From Bacillota bacterium (GTDB lineage Bacteria; Bacillota; Clostridia; Tissierellales; Tissierellaceae), in the NCBI GenBank assembly GCA_030602225.1, contig JAUWAD010000007.1:1-41972 (forward strand): 41,972 nucleotides of DNA. The letters are read 5' to 3'. The notes under the pieces are model-generated. The model was not told where the DNA came from and made no database searches. It saw only the letters and a program-made list of their open reading frames with translations. Of the stretch, positions 32,949 to 41,173 are shown in pieces (position 1 is the stretch's first letter; every line of letters starts with the position of its first letter). Both the position numbers and the translations under genes were made by a program.

Positions 32949-35594
32949 ATGGGAAATAAGTATGTTTACGGATTTAATGAAGGGTCAAAGGAAATGAAGT
33001 CATTATTAGGTGGAAAGGGTTCTAACTTGGCGGAAATGACAAATATTGGTTTACCAGTTCCTCCAGGATTTACTATTACCACAGAAGCATGTATAAGGTT
33101 TTATGATGAAGGCCAAAAATTATGGCCAGAGCTGACTCAGGAGATTTATGAACACCTTAGGAATGTAGAGGATACATTAGGCAAAAGATTTTCTGATGAA
33201 GAGAATCCTCTACTTGTTTCAGTTAGAAGTGGTGCTGTATTCTCAATGCCAGGAATGATGGATACCATTCTAAATTTGGGGCTTAATGATAAGGCAGTTA
33301 TTGGTTTAATTAAGTCAACGGAAAATGAAAGGTTTGCATATGATAGCTACAGAAGATTTATTATGATGTTCTCGGACATAGCCATGGGAATTCCAAAGCA
33401 AAGATTTGAGAATCTATTGGAAAAAATGAAGGAAGAAAGAAATGTTGAACAGGATACAGACCTTACAGCAGCAGATCTTAAGATTCTTGTTGAACAATTC
33501 AAGCAAGTCTATAAAGATGAGAAGAATCAGGACTTTCCACAAGAACCACTCGTTCAACTTCAATTGGCAATTGAAGCAGTTTTCTCATCATGGAATAACC
33601 CAAGAGCAGTTATTTATAGAAGATTACATGATATACCAAGCAACTTAGGTACTGCAGTTAATGTACAGTCCATGGTTTATGGAAATATGGGGGATACATC
33701 AGGTACTGGAGTTGCATTTACTAGAAATCCTGCAAACGGAGAAAATAAAATATATGGCGAATTTCTAATGAATGCACAAGGGGAAGATGTTGTTGCTGGT
33801 ATTAGGACGCCAAAACCCATTTCTGAACTGGAAGATGTTATGCCAGAAGTATTCCAGCAGTTTAGAGATGTGACAAAAATCCTGGAAAACCATTATAAGG
33901 ATATGCAGGATATAGAATTTACCATTGAAAAGGGAAAACTTTTCATGCTACAAACTAGAACTGGTAAGAGAACTGCACAGGCAGCCATTAATGTTGCTGT
34001 GGATCTTGTAAACGAAGGTATCATCTCAAAGGATGAAGCTATGTTAAGAATTGAGCCAAACCAGCTTAATCAGCTATTGCACCCCACATTTGATGCCAAG
34101 GTACTATCTGAGTCCCAGGTTGTGGCTAAGGGACTTCCAGCATCACCAGGAGCTGCATCAGGGAAGGTTTACTTCCATGCGAAAGATATTGTTGAAGCTA
34201 AAAGTAGGGGAGAAAGAGCAATTCTGGTTAGACAGGAGACCTCCCCAGAGGATATTGAAGGAATGGTTACCTCTCAAGGAATCCTTACTGCAAGGGGTGG
34301 AATGACATCCCATGCTGCTGTTGTTGCTAGAGGGATGGGGAAATGTTGTGTGGCTGGTTGTAGTGATATTAGGGTTGATGAGGAACTAAGAGTAATTAGA
34401 GCAGGTGATTTAACTATAAATGAAGGAGACTTTATTTCCTTGGACGGAAGTACAGGTACGGTTTATCTTGGAGAAATAAGCAAAGTAGAGCCTGAACTAT
34501 CTGGTCATTTCGGTGAGTTCATGTCTTGGGTTGATGAAACCAGAAGACTTAAAGTTAGAACCAATGCAGATAGTCCAAGGGATTCAAAGGTTGCTGTAAA
34601 ATTTGGTGCTGAGGGCATTGGACTATGTAGGACTGAGCATATGTTCTTTGAAGAGGCTAGAATTCCTGCAGTTAGAAGAATGATTGTTTCAAACAATGAA
34701 AGTCAGAGAAAGAAGGCATTGGATGAATTATTGCCACTGCAGAGAAAAGACTTCTATGAGATATACCAGGTAATGGAATCAAGACCAGTAACCATAAGAT
34801 TACTGGATCCACCACTACATGAATTCTTGCCAAATAATGATAAGGACATAGAAGATTTGGCAAAAACCATGGGCATATCCTTCAGAGATCTTAAGGATAC
34901 AGTTCATTCACTGGCGGAACAGAACCCAATGTTAGGTCATAGAGGTTGTAGATTGGCAGTAACATATCCTGAAATTTACAGAATGCAAACAAGGGCAATA
35001 ATAGAAGCCGCTCTTGATTATAAGAAGATCGATGGTGTTGAAATCATGCCTGAAATCATGATTCCACTAATTGGAGATGTAGAAGAACTAAGATTCGTTA
35101 AAAAGCATGTATTAGAGGAAATAGGATTGGTGTTTAATGAGAGAAGTGATTCCATTAAATATATGATAGGTACAATGATTGAAGTGCCAAGAGCAGCCAT
35201 AACTGCAGATGAGATAGCAGTAGAAGCTGAGTTCTTCAGTTTTGGAACCAACGATTTGACCCAGATGGGATTTGGATTCTCAAGGGATGATTCAGGGAAG
35301 TTCCTTAATGAATATGTTGAAAGAGGAATATTTGATAAGAGTCCATTTGAAGTTATAGATCAAAAGGGTATCGGAAAGATGATGGAAATTGCCGTAGACT
35401 TAGGGAAAAAGACTAGAGAAAACATTAAACTAGGAATTTGCGGAGAACATGGAGGAGAGCCATCATCAGTTGAGTTTTGCCATAAAATCGGGTTAGATTA
35501 TGTATCCTGTTCACCATTTAGAGTTCCCATTGCAAGATTGGCAGCAGCGCAAGCTGTAATCAAGGAGAGAATGACAATACAATTAGATAAGTAA
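32949..35594 (+). CDS. ppdK: Pyruvate, phosphate dikinase
   Basis: An 881-aa enzyme interconverting pyruvate, ATP and phosphate with phosphoenolpyruvate, AMP and pyrophosphate. In anaerobes it often works in glycolysis or gluconeogenesis from amino acids. Domains in order: the N-terminal ATP-grasp nucleotide domain (GGKGSNLAEM near residue 21, SVRSGAVFSMPGMMDTILN near 94), the central swivelling domain with the phosphohistidine in GGMTSHAAVVARGMG near 450, and the C-terminal PEP/pyruvate barrel with GAEGIGLCRTEHM, FGTNDLTQ and the LGICGEHGGEP loop. Length matches the 870-890-aa family norm. ATG 32949 follows AAGGGGG. It is monocistronic, with a promoter carrying tandem repeats and a downstream hairpin. 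Confidence 0.98.
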   Translation: MGNKYVYGFNEGSKEMKSLLGGKGSNLAEMTNIGLPVPPGFTITTEACIRFYDEGQKLWPELTQEIYEHLRNVEDTLGKRFSDEENPLLVSVRSGAVFSMPGMMDTILNLGLNDKAVIGLIKSTENERFAYDSYRRFIMMFSDIAMGIPKQRFENLLEKMKEERNVEQDTDLTAADLKILVEQFKQVYKDEKNQDFPQEPLVQLQLAIEAVFSSWNNPRAVIYRRLHDIPSNLGTAVNVQSMVYGNMGDTSGTGVAFTRNPANGENKIYGEFLMNAQGEDVVAGIRTPKPISELEDVMPEVFQQFRDVTKILENHYKDMQDIEFTIEKGKLFMLQTRTGKRTAQAAINVAVDLVNEGIISKDEAMLRIEPNQLNQLLHPTFDAKVLSESQVVAKGLPASPGAASGKVYFHAKDIVEAKSRGERAILVRQETSPEDIEGMVTSQGILTARGGMTSHAAVVARGMGKCCVAGCSDIRVDEELRVIRAGDLTINEGDFISLDGSTGTVYLGEISKVEPELSGHFGEFMSWVDETRRLKVRTNADSPRDSKVAVKFGAEGIGLCRTEHMFFEEARIPAVRRMIVSNNESQRKKALDELLPLQRKDFYEIYQVMESRPVTIRLLDPPLHEFLPNNDKDIEDLAKTMGISFRDLKDTVHSLAEQNPMLGHRGCRLAVTYPEIYRMQTRAIIEAALDYKKIDGVEIMPEIMIPLIGDVEELRFVKKHVLEEIGLVFNERSDSIKYMIGTMIEVPRAAITADEIAVEAEFFSFGTNDLTQMGFGFSRDDSGKFLNEYVERGIFDKSPFEVIDQKGIGKMMEIAVDLGKKTRENIKLGICGEHGGEPSSVEFCHKIGLDYVSCSPFRVPIARLAAAQAVIKERMTIQLDK

Positions 35595-35597
35595 ATT

Positions 35598-35624
35598 GAG
35601 CCCACCATAAGGTGGGTTCTTTAA
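35598..35624 (+). terminator. ppdK terminator
   Basis: A 9-bp stem, GAGCCCACC (35598-35606) with GGTGGGTTC (35611-35619), one G-T pair, loop ATAA, and a short T-rich tail. Confidence 0.7.
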
Positions 35625-35718
35625 ATAAGGTGATAATTCAACGAAATCATTGGACAAAGTATAATGATTACACTATTATAATGATAAAGAATTACAATAA
35701 ATAACAGTGGGTGTTATA

Positions 35719-37263
35719 ATGTTCAAAGAATTTTACAAGAGGATTGTGGATTTGGATAGAGTAAGAAAAAGGTACCTGGGATTTACAGTAGGTACTCTAG
35801 TTGCTTTCTTCATAATATTAACAGCTGTATACATAGTTCAAATTGGCATATATGAAAGATCCCATGCTGAAACCACTAGGAATCAATTAATAGAAGTCAA
35901 GAAGGAAGTATTACATGATACCGTTAATAATATGATTAATAATATTGATTATTCCAGGATAGACTTGGAAAAGGTCCAAAAGGAGAGATTGGATAGATAC
36001 ATATATTACTTTCAAACGGAAGATAGAATTGATAGTCTAATAAATTTTCTATCCAATGAGGACATGAATTCGGAAGTATTAGCCATTGTTGTAAATGAAA
36101 CAGGAGATATGGTATTTAAAACCGATAATTCAGCTGGATACGAAGAGTATCTGATAAATGAAGAGCTAGATGAAGTATTTCTGGATATAAGAAGTACTAA
36201 AATAGGGGATTATACATTTTACATTGGAGTATTAAATGAAACTGTTAAAAGAGAAGTTACAAATATAATAAGATTTAGAATATATAATGATATATACTTT
36301 GAGGATGCATACATTTGGATAAATGAAGTATTAAGTTACCAAGGTGGAGATAATTACGCCATAAGGGTTGTTCACCCTAATCTAAAAGATACAGAGGGCT
36401 CTTTTCTTTCTACAAAGATGGAAGATATTATGGGAACAACACCATATCTAACAGAGTTAGATGGTATCAAGGAAGATGGTGAGGTATATTTTAACTACTA
36501 TTTTAAAAGGTTGGAAACAGATGACATAGCCGAAAAAATCACCTATGCTAAGTTGTATGAAGAGTATGATTGGATTGTGGCCATGGGAGTATATTATGAC
36601 GATTTGGATGGATATCTATCAACCACATCCAAATTAGTTGAAAGTCAAACGAGAGATGCCCTTATAATTCTGAGTTTAACTGGTTTACTACTACTTATTA
36701 TAGGGTTAATTATATTCTTTAAGTTGGAAAGAGATTATTATGCCAAGTCCAATGTGGATCTAAAGGAACAGATTGATACTGATGAGCTTACTAAGGCAAA
36801 AAGTAGAAGGGCTGGAATGAAACGTCTTCAAGCTGATTTTGATAGATTTATATCCACAGGAGAAAATGTGACTGTACTACTGATGGATATAGATGACTTC
36901 AAGATGATCAACGATAACTATGGTCATGATGCTGGAGATAAGGTCCTTATGAACCTGGTGGACAGAATTAACAACGGAATTAGAGATAGTGATACTCTCT
37001 ATAGATGGGGTGGGGAGGAGTTCTTGATAGTATCAAGGGATGGTAGTATAGATGGCTTGCAAAACTTTATTTCAAAGGTACTTTCATTAGTTGAGAAATC
37101 AGATTGCAGAATAGATAATTCCAGCATTCTAGTTTCAACATCAATAGGAGCAACTCAATTCAAAAAAAGTGATAAAAGCTATGATGATCTTATAAAGAGG
37201 GCAGATGATGCACTATATCAGTCCAAGAAGCAAGGTAAGAATAGAGGCACAATTATTATATAG
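35719..37263 (+). CDS. Membrane diguanylate cyclase (Cache-like sensor plus GGDEF)
   Basis: A 514-aa protein making cyclic di-GMP. One helix near residues 18-42 and another near 310-335 frame an extracellular sensor of about 270 residues. Its end, YDWIVAMGVYYDDLDGY, is typical of Cache domains that bind small ligands. The cytosolic C-terminus is a GGDEF domain with an intact active-site GGEEF (in YRWGGEEF), the substrate segments DIDDFKMINDNYGHDAGD, and an RxxD inhibitory site (RDSD) five residues before GGEEF. It is therefore probably an active, feedback-inhibited cyclase. There is no EAL domain. ATG 35719 is chosen over GTG 35707 by the GGGTG spacing, though the ribosome binding site is weak. 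The ligand is unknown. Confidence 0.92.
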   Translation: MFKEFYKRIVDLDRVRKRYLGFTVGTLVAFFIILTAVYIVQIGIYERSHAETTRNQLIEVKKEVLHDTVNNMINNIDYSRIDLEKVQKERLDRYIYYFQTEDRIDSLINFLSNEDMNSEVLAIVVNETGDMVFKTDNSAGYEEYLINEELDEVFLDIRSTKIGDYTFYIGVLNETVKREVTNIIRFRIYNDIYFEDAYIWINEVLSYQGGDNYAIRVVHPNLKDTEGSFLSTKMEDIMGTTPYLTELDGIKEDGEVYFNYYFKRLETDDIAEKITYAKLYEEYDWIVAMGVYYDDLDGYLSTTSKLVESQTRDALIILSLTGLLLLIIGLIIFFKLERDYYAKSNVDLKEQIDTDELTKAKSRRAGMKRLQADFDRFISTGENVTVLLMDIDDFKMINDNYGHDAGDKVLMNLVDRINNGIRDSDTLYRWGGEEFLIVSRDGSIDGLQNFISKVLSLVEKSDCRIDNSSILVSTSIGATQFKKSDKSYDDLIKRADDALYQSKKQGKNRGTIII

Positions 37264-37273
37264 CATGAGAAAG

Positions 37274-37307
37274 CTCCATTAAGCTTATATACTTAATGGA
37301 GTTTTAT
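37274..37307 (+). terminator. Terminator after the diguanylate cyclase gene
   Basis: A perfect 10-bp stem, CTCCATTAAG (37274-37283) with CTTAATGGAG (37292-37301), followed by TTTTAT. Confidence 0.82.
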
Positions 37308-37347
37308 GATATAATCTTCTTATGTAATTTTAGAGGATGTGATAATT

Positions 37348-37755
37348 GTGAAAAATTGGCTGCAGAAGTTTATGGTTGGAAGGTATGGAGTTGATCAACT
37401 TTCCAATGCCCTTATAACCCTGAGTTTGGTATTAATTTTAATGAGTATTGTCCTTGAAGTACAATTGTTAAACTCCTTTGGTTTATTGTTCCTAGGTGTT
37501 AGCTATTATAGGATATTATCTAGAAACACCACAAAGAGGTATATGGAGAATCAAAAGTTTTTGAATATATTAAAGCCTATTAAGGGAAAAATGAAGAATG
37601 CAAAGAATATATCACAAATGAAGAATAAGAAGGATAAGGATTTCAAGTACTTTAAGTGTCCTAAATGCTCACAGCAGATGAGGGTACCAAAAGGAAAGGG
37701 AAGAGTAAACATAACTTGTCCAAAATGCAAGAATGTATTTGTTAGAAAAACTTAA
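37348..37755 (+). CDS. Membrane protein with C-terminal zinc ribbon
   Basis: A protein of about 135 aa. Two helices (ALITLSLVLILMSIVL and LLNSFGLLFLGVSYYRIL) occupy residues 18-60. A strongly basic linker rich in Lys follows, then a four-cysteine ribbon, CPKCSQQMRVPKGKG with a later CPKCKN. The ribbon resembles MJ0042-type zinc ribbons. The opening GRYGVDQLS is characteristic of a small uncharacterised group common in Clostridia, judging from memory. The frame opens at GTG 37339, but the GAGG site favours GTG 37348. The TVP38-like gene follows 8 nt later, so the two probably share an operon. Confidence 0.8.
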   Translation: MKNWLQKFMVGRYGVDQLSNALITLSLVLILMSIVLEVQLLNSFGLLFLGVSYYRILSRNTTKRYMENQKFLNILKPIKGKMKNAKNISQMKNKKDKDFKYFKCPKCSQQMRVPKGKGRVNITCPKCKNVFVRKT

Positions 37756-37763
37756 GGGATATT

Positions 37764-38435
37764 ATGGGAAAGATTTATCATTCAAAACCTAAACTAAATT
37801 ACTGGCTATTTCTATTTGTTATTGGAACTGGAGTATTACTTTATTATCTTTATGGGGATGACATTACCATCAGGGATATATTGACATTTACGCCTTCCAA
37901 CAGTTATTTAGCTGGATTATTCATACTAGCCATGTTCTTATTTAAATCAGTATCAGTATTTTTTTCAATTGGAGTAATATACATGGTATCAGGGATTGTA
38001 TTTCCTGATTATATTGCTATTCCATTGAATATAGTTGGAACTGGAATTGGTATGACATACTCCTATTATATTGGATACTTTTCCATGGGAGAGGGAGGAA
38101 ACTACTACTTACAAAAGTATGATAAACTGGATGGTATTTTTAACAAGGTAGCTGTTAATGGATGGTTCACCACCTTTATTATCAGAGTTATTGGGATTAT
38201 ACCCCATGATATTGTGGGAATTATATTAGGTTCCTTGAAGGTTCCATACATTAAGTATATTACTGCATCAATAATTGGAGTATCTCCAATTTTAATTGCA
38301 ACAACTGTAATTGGAATTAGTATTTCTAATCCAAATTCAAAGGAATTTCTATATGCAGTAATTGGTAGATTAATAATTGCACTAATGGCTACAATATTGT
38401 ATCCATTAGTGCTAAAAATGAGTAAAATTAAGTAA
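37764..38435 (+). CDS. TVP38/TMEM64 (VTT domain) family membrane protein
   Basis: A 223-aa polytopic membrane protein with about six helices. The central region (MFLFKSVSVFFSIGVIYMVSG, then VVGTGIGMTYSYYIGYFSMG-like sequence, then IIRVIGIIPHDIVGIILGSLKV) matches the VTT domain of TVP38/TMEM64 proteins. That domain is related to DedA and to eukaryotic lipid scramblases. A role in lipid transport or membrane homeostasis is plausible but not shown. ATG 37764 follows AAGGGA and lies 8 nt behind the zinc-ribbon gene. Confidence 0.85.
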   Translation: MGKIYHSKPKLNYWLFLFVIGTGVLLYYLYGDDITIRDILTFTPSNSYLAGLFILAMFLFKSVSVFFSIGVIYMVSGIVFPDYIAIPLNIVGTGIGMTYSYYIGYFSMGEGGNYYLQKYDKLDGIFNKVAVNGWFTTFIIRVIGIIPHDIVGIILGSLKVPYIKYITASIIGVSPILIATTVIGISISNPNSKEFLYAVIGRLIIALMATILYPLVLKMSKIK

Positions 38436-38462
38436 AAAAGAAGCTATGACTTCTTTTTTTTT
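38434..38462 (+). terminator. Terminator before proC
   Basis: AAAAAAGAAG (38434-38443) pairs with CTTCTTTTTT (38450-38459) around CTATGA, followed by more T. It overlaps the stop of the TVP38-like gene. Confidence 0.8.
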
Positions 38463-38502
38463 GCCCTTTATTGTGATATATTTTAAATTAGGAGGGATGA
38501 TA

Positions 38503-39309
38503 ATGGATAAAATAATTGGATTTATCGGTACTGGGAATATGGGTCAAGCTATGATAAGCAAGTTGGTTCAATCCAGTGCTGTTGGAAAAGATAGAGTAGT
38601 TGCATCTGAAATAGCTAAACCTTTAAGAGAAGTAGTTAGAGAGAAGTATGGGATCAAGGTTTTTGAGAACGCAGTGGATGTGGCAAAGGAAGCGGATTAT
38701 ATAGTATTGTCCGTAAAGCCAAATGTTTATGAGATTGTCCTTAAAGATATAAAAGATCACGTTAAAGAGGGTGCTACAGTAATATCCATTGGGGCTGGTA
38801 TTAGTTCCAAGTTCCTTAAGGAGAATGTTAGAGAGGGAGTTAAGTACCTGAAGGTTATGCCCAACACTCCAGCGATGGTTGGAGAAGGAATGAGTGCAGT
38901 ATCCGTTGAATGTGACTTTAGCAAAGAGGAAATGGATGACATCCTAAGTATATTCAACACCTTGGGAAAGACAGAAATTGTTAGTGAGAAGTTGATGGAT
39001 GCTGTCACTGCAGTGAGTGGATCTTCACCGGCTTATGTTTATATGATGATTGAAGCCATGGCTGATGCGGCAGTGCTTGAAGGTATGCATAGACACCAGG
39101 CTTATACATTTGCTGCACAGGCAGTAATGGGATCAGCTAAAATGGTTCTTGAGACAGGAATACATCCAGGAGCTCTAAAGGACAATGTATGTTCTCCAGG
39201 GGGGACGACAATAGAGGCAGTAAGTGTGTTGGAGAATAAAGGTTTTAGGTCTGCAATAATTGAAGCTATGAGGGCGTGTGCTAAGAAAAGTAAGGAAATG
39301 AGTAAGTAA
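38503..39309 (+). CDS. proC: Pyrroline-5-carboxylate reductase
   Basis: A 268-aa enzyme reducing 1-pyrroline-5-carboxylate to proline with NAD(P)H, the last step of proline synthesis. The Rossmann motif GFIGTGNMGQAM lies at residues 6-17. Further family motifs are VMPNTPAMVGEGMSA near 122, and the C-terminal signature running from SGSSPAYVY near 172 to DNVCSPGGTTIEAV near 227. Length is typical. The frame begins upstream inside the terminator; ATG 38503, 6 nt after GGAGGG, is the correct start. The LiaF-like gene follows 12 nt later, so both are probably co-transcribed. I see no proA or proB. Confidence 0.97.
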   Translation: MDKIIGFIGTGNMGQAMISKLVQSSAVGKDRVVASEIAKPLREVVREKYGIKVFENAVDVAKEADYIVLSVKPNVYEIVLKDIKDHVKEGATVISIGAGISSKFLKENVREGVKYLKVMPNTPAMVGEGMSAVSVECDFSKEEMDDILSIFNTLGKTEIVSEKLMDAVTAVSGSSPAYVYMMIEAMADAAVLEGMHRHQAYTFAAQAVMGSAKMVLETGIHPGALKDNVCSPGGTTIEAVSVLENKGFRSAIIEAMRACAKKSKEMSK

Positions 39310-39321
39310 GGAGAGTCGAAA

Positions 39322-40011
39322 ATGAGAGGAAGATATTTTGTAGGGATTATTTTAATCCTTCTAGGGGCGGGATTTTTAGCGGATCAGCTTGGATATGTGG
39401 AGTTTGGACAACTACTGGGAACATATTGGCCACTTATACTTATTTTAGCTGGTTTACTTGGTTTAATGGAATCGAGATCATCGAAGGTAGGAAATTTAAT
39501 ATTACTGGCATTTGGTATAATACTTCAACTTAATCGACTAGATATGATAGGTGGAGATATATTTAGATACTTCTTTCCAGCAATATTAATAATCATTGGA
39601 CTTAATATTATTTTTTCAAAGGGGACAAAAGTTCATAGTGGCAAAGTGGACAAGGAAAATTGGAACAAAAAAAAATTAAGTGAAGATTTCTTAGATCATA
39701 TGGTGTTGATGTCAGGATATGAAAGTGTAAATACATCTCAGAATTTCAAAGGTGGAAGACTAACAGCAATAATGGGTGGCATAGACATAGACCTAAGAGA
39801 GGCGAATATGATAGAAGATCAAGCTTACATTGAGGTAACAGCAATAATGGGAGGAATAGATATAATAACTCCAAAGCACTGGAGAGTGGAAGTACAAGGA
39901 ACACCATTACTTGGTGGATTTTCAAGCAAAACCATGGGTACCAGTGACCCTGAAGCACCACTATTAATTATTAAAGGGACAGCCATTCTTGGTGGAGTTG
40001 AGATTAAATAG
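39322..40011 (+). CDS. LiaF-like membrane protein (LiaI/LiaF transmembrane plus beta-helix tail)
   Basis: A 229-aa protein. Residues 1-105 hold four short helices with the pattern GIILILLGAGFLADQLG ... YWPLILILAGLLGLME ... YFFPAILIIIGLNIIF, as in the LiaF/DUF5668 family. The C-terminal 90 residues repeat an AIMGGIDI/LLGGFSS/AILGGVEI motif about every 25-30 residues, the short beta-helix of LiaF and bactofilin-like tails. LiaF proteins modulate cell-envelope stress kinases, but no LiaRS pair is here. ATG 39322 follows AAGGAGAG, 12 nt behind proC. Confidence 0.88.
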   Translation: MRGRYFVGIILILLGAGFLADQLGYVEFGQLLGTYWPLILILAGLLGLMESRSSKVGNLILLAFGIILQLNRLDMIGGDIFRYFFPAILIIIGLNIIFSKGTKVHSGKVDKENWNKKKLSEDFLDHMVLMSGYESVNTSQNFKGGRLTAIMGGIDIDLREANMIEDQAYIEVTAIMGGIDIITPKHWRVEVQGTPLLGGFSSKTMGTSDPEAPLLIIKGTAILGGVEIK

Positions 40012-40034
40012 AGACTTAGGTCTCTTTTTTTTTG
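40010..40034 (+). terminator. Terminator of the proC operon
   Basis: A 6-bp stem, AGAGAC (40010-40015) with GTCTCT (40020-40025), loop TTAG, and a long T-run. It overlaps the LiaF-like stop codon. Confidence 0.8.
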
Positions 40035-40043
40035 AGTAAATCC

Positions 40044-40072
40044 TTGACAACAGAACAATACTAGTGTACTAT
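40044..40072 (+). promoter_or_regulatory. Promoter of the GntR-ABC operon
   Basis: TTGACA (40044-40049), a 17-bp spacer and TACTAT (40067-40072) form a strong promoter. The -10 overlaps the left arm of the operator. Confidence 0.8.
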
Positions 40073-40092
40073 CAAATTAATACACTAGTATT
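40057..40092. promoter_or_regulatory. YtrA-type GntR operator, perfect 12-bp inverted repeat
   Basis: AATACTAGTGTA (40057-40068) and TACACTAGTATT (40081-40092) are perfect inverted copies separated by 12 bp. The core AGTGTA...TACACT resembles the autoregulatory operator described for YtrA-family repressors. It overlaps the -10 and start point, so the adjacent regulator very likely represses itself and the ABC genes. Confidence 0.8.
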
Positions 40093-40108
40093 AAATGGAG
40101 GTGAAATA

Positions 40109-40471
40109 ATGGACTTTAATAATTCTCTACCTATTTACATTCAGATAATGGATTATATAAAGAGAAAAATAGTCATAAATGAATTAAAAGCAGGGGATAA
40201 GCTGCCCTCAGTAAGGGAGATAGCTCAAGATTTAAAGGTGAATCCAAATACCATACAAAGAAGCTATTCAGAGCTCGAAAGAGAAGAGATAGTATTTACT
40301 CAAAGAGGATTAGGGACATTCATAACTGAGGATACTAAAAGAATTAATCAGCTAAAGGGTAATCTGGCTACTAAGGTATTGGAGAAATTCATAAGTGACA
40401 TGAAATCCTTGGGATATACCAAGGATGAAATAATAGACATGATTTCTAAAATGAATGGAGTGATAAAATGA
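40109..40471 (+). CDS. GntR-family (YtrA subfamily) transcriptional repressor
   Basis: A 120-aa regulator. The N-terminal winged helix-turn-helix (residues 6-75) has the GntR pattern LPIYIQIMDYIKRKI, LPSVREIAQDLKVNPNTIQRSYSELE and RGLGTFI. The short C-terminal tail of about 45 residues, two helices with no ligand domain, is typical of the YtrA subfamily, which controls adjacent ABC exporters responding to envelope antibiotics. The frame opens upstream at GTG 40064 within the operator, but ATG 40109 has GGAGGT at good spacing. Its TGA overlaps the ATPase ATG (ATGA), so translation is coupled. Confidence 0.93.
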   Translation: MDFNNSLPIYIQIMDYIKRKIVINELKAGDKLPSVREIAQDLKVNPNTIQRSYSELEREEIVFTQRGLGTFITEDTKRINQLKGNLATKVLEKFISDMKSLGYTKDEIIDMISKMNGVIK

Positions 40472-41163
40472 ATACAATAGTTGATATAAAGGACCTTTCA
40501 AAATCATATAAAAAACTCAAGGCCTTGAATAATGTTAATCTTATGATAGAGAAGGGAACTGTAGTAGGTATTTTAGGACCAAATGGAAGTGGAAAGACAA
40601 CCCTTATTAAAATAATAGTCGGATTATTAAATAGTGATGGTGGCAGTGTGGTGATTGATGGTAAGATTCCAGGAGTTGAGAGTAAAAGGATGGTATCATA
40701 TCTATCAGATAGAAATACCCTCTATAGCTGGATGAAGATAAAAGATGCATTTAAACTGTATAAAGATTTCTATGATGATTTTGATGAGGATAAGGCAATT
40801 AATATGCTTCAATTTATGAAATTAGATAAGAATATGAAAATAACTGAATTATCTAAGGGAATGAAGGAAAAACTAAATCTTACATTAGTTCTTTCAAGAA
40901 AAGCAAAACTATATGTTCTTGATGAGCCTATAGCTGGAGTGGATCCTGTGGCAAGGGACCAAATCTTAAATGCAATTATTCAGAATCTGGATGAAGATAG
41001 TACCATGATAATAACTACTCATCTGGTTAGAGACATGGAGAATATCTTTGATAAGGTAGCTTTTCTTAAAGATGGAGAAATAAACCTCTATGCTGATGCA
41101 GAGAGCTTAAGAGAAGAAAAAGGCATGCAAATAGATGAAATTTATAAAGAAATATTTGCTTAA
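40468..41163 (+). CDS. ABC transporter ATP-binding protein (YtrB-like)
   Basis: A 231-aa ATPase. Walker A is GPNGSGKTT near residue 33, the signature is the degenerate LSKGMKEKL near 131 seen in this subgroup, Walker B is LYVLDEPIAGVDP, and the H-loop is TTHLVRDMEN. It starts within the last codons of the GntR gene and is followed 10 nt later by an ABC-2 type permease. By comparison with Ytr systems it probably powers export, or removal of antibiotics or lipids at the envelope; the substrate is unknown. Confidence 0.93.
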   Translation: MNTIVDIKDLSKSYKKLKALNNVNLMIEKGTVVGILGPNGSGKTTLIKIIVGLLNSDGGSVVIDGKIPGVESKRMVSYLSDRNTLYSWMKIKDAFKLYKDFYDDFDEDKAINMLQFMKLDKNMKITELSKGMKEKLNLTLVLSRKAKLYVLDEPIAGVDPVARDQILNAIIQNLDEDSTMIITTHLVRDMENIFDKVAFLKDGEINLYADAESLREEKGMQIDEIYKEIFA

Positions 41164-41173
41164 GGGGGATATT

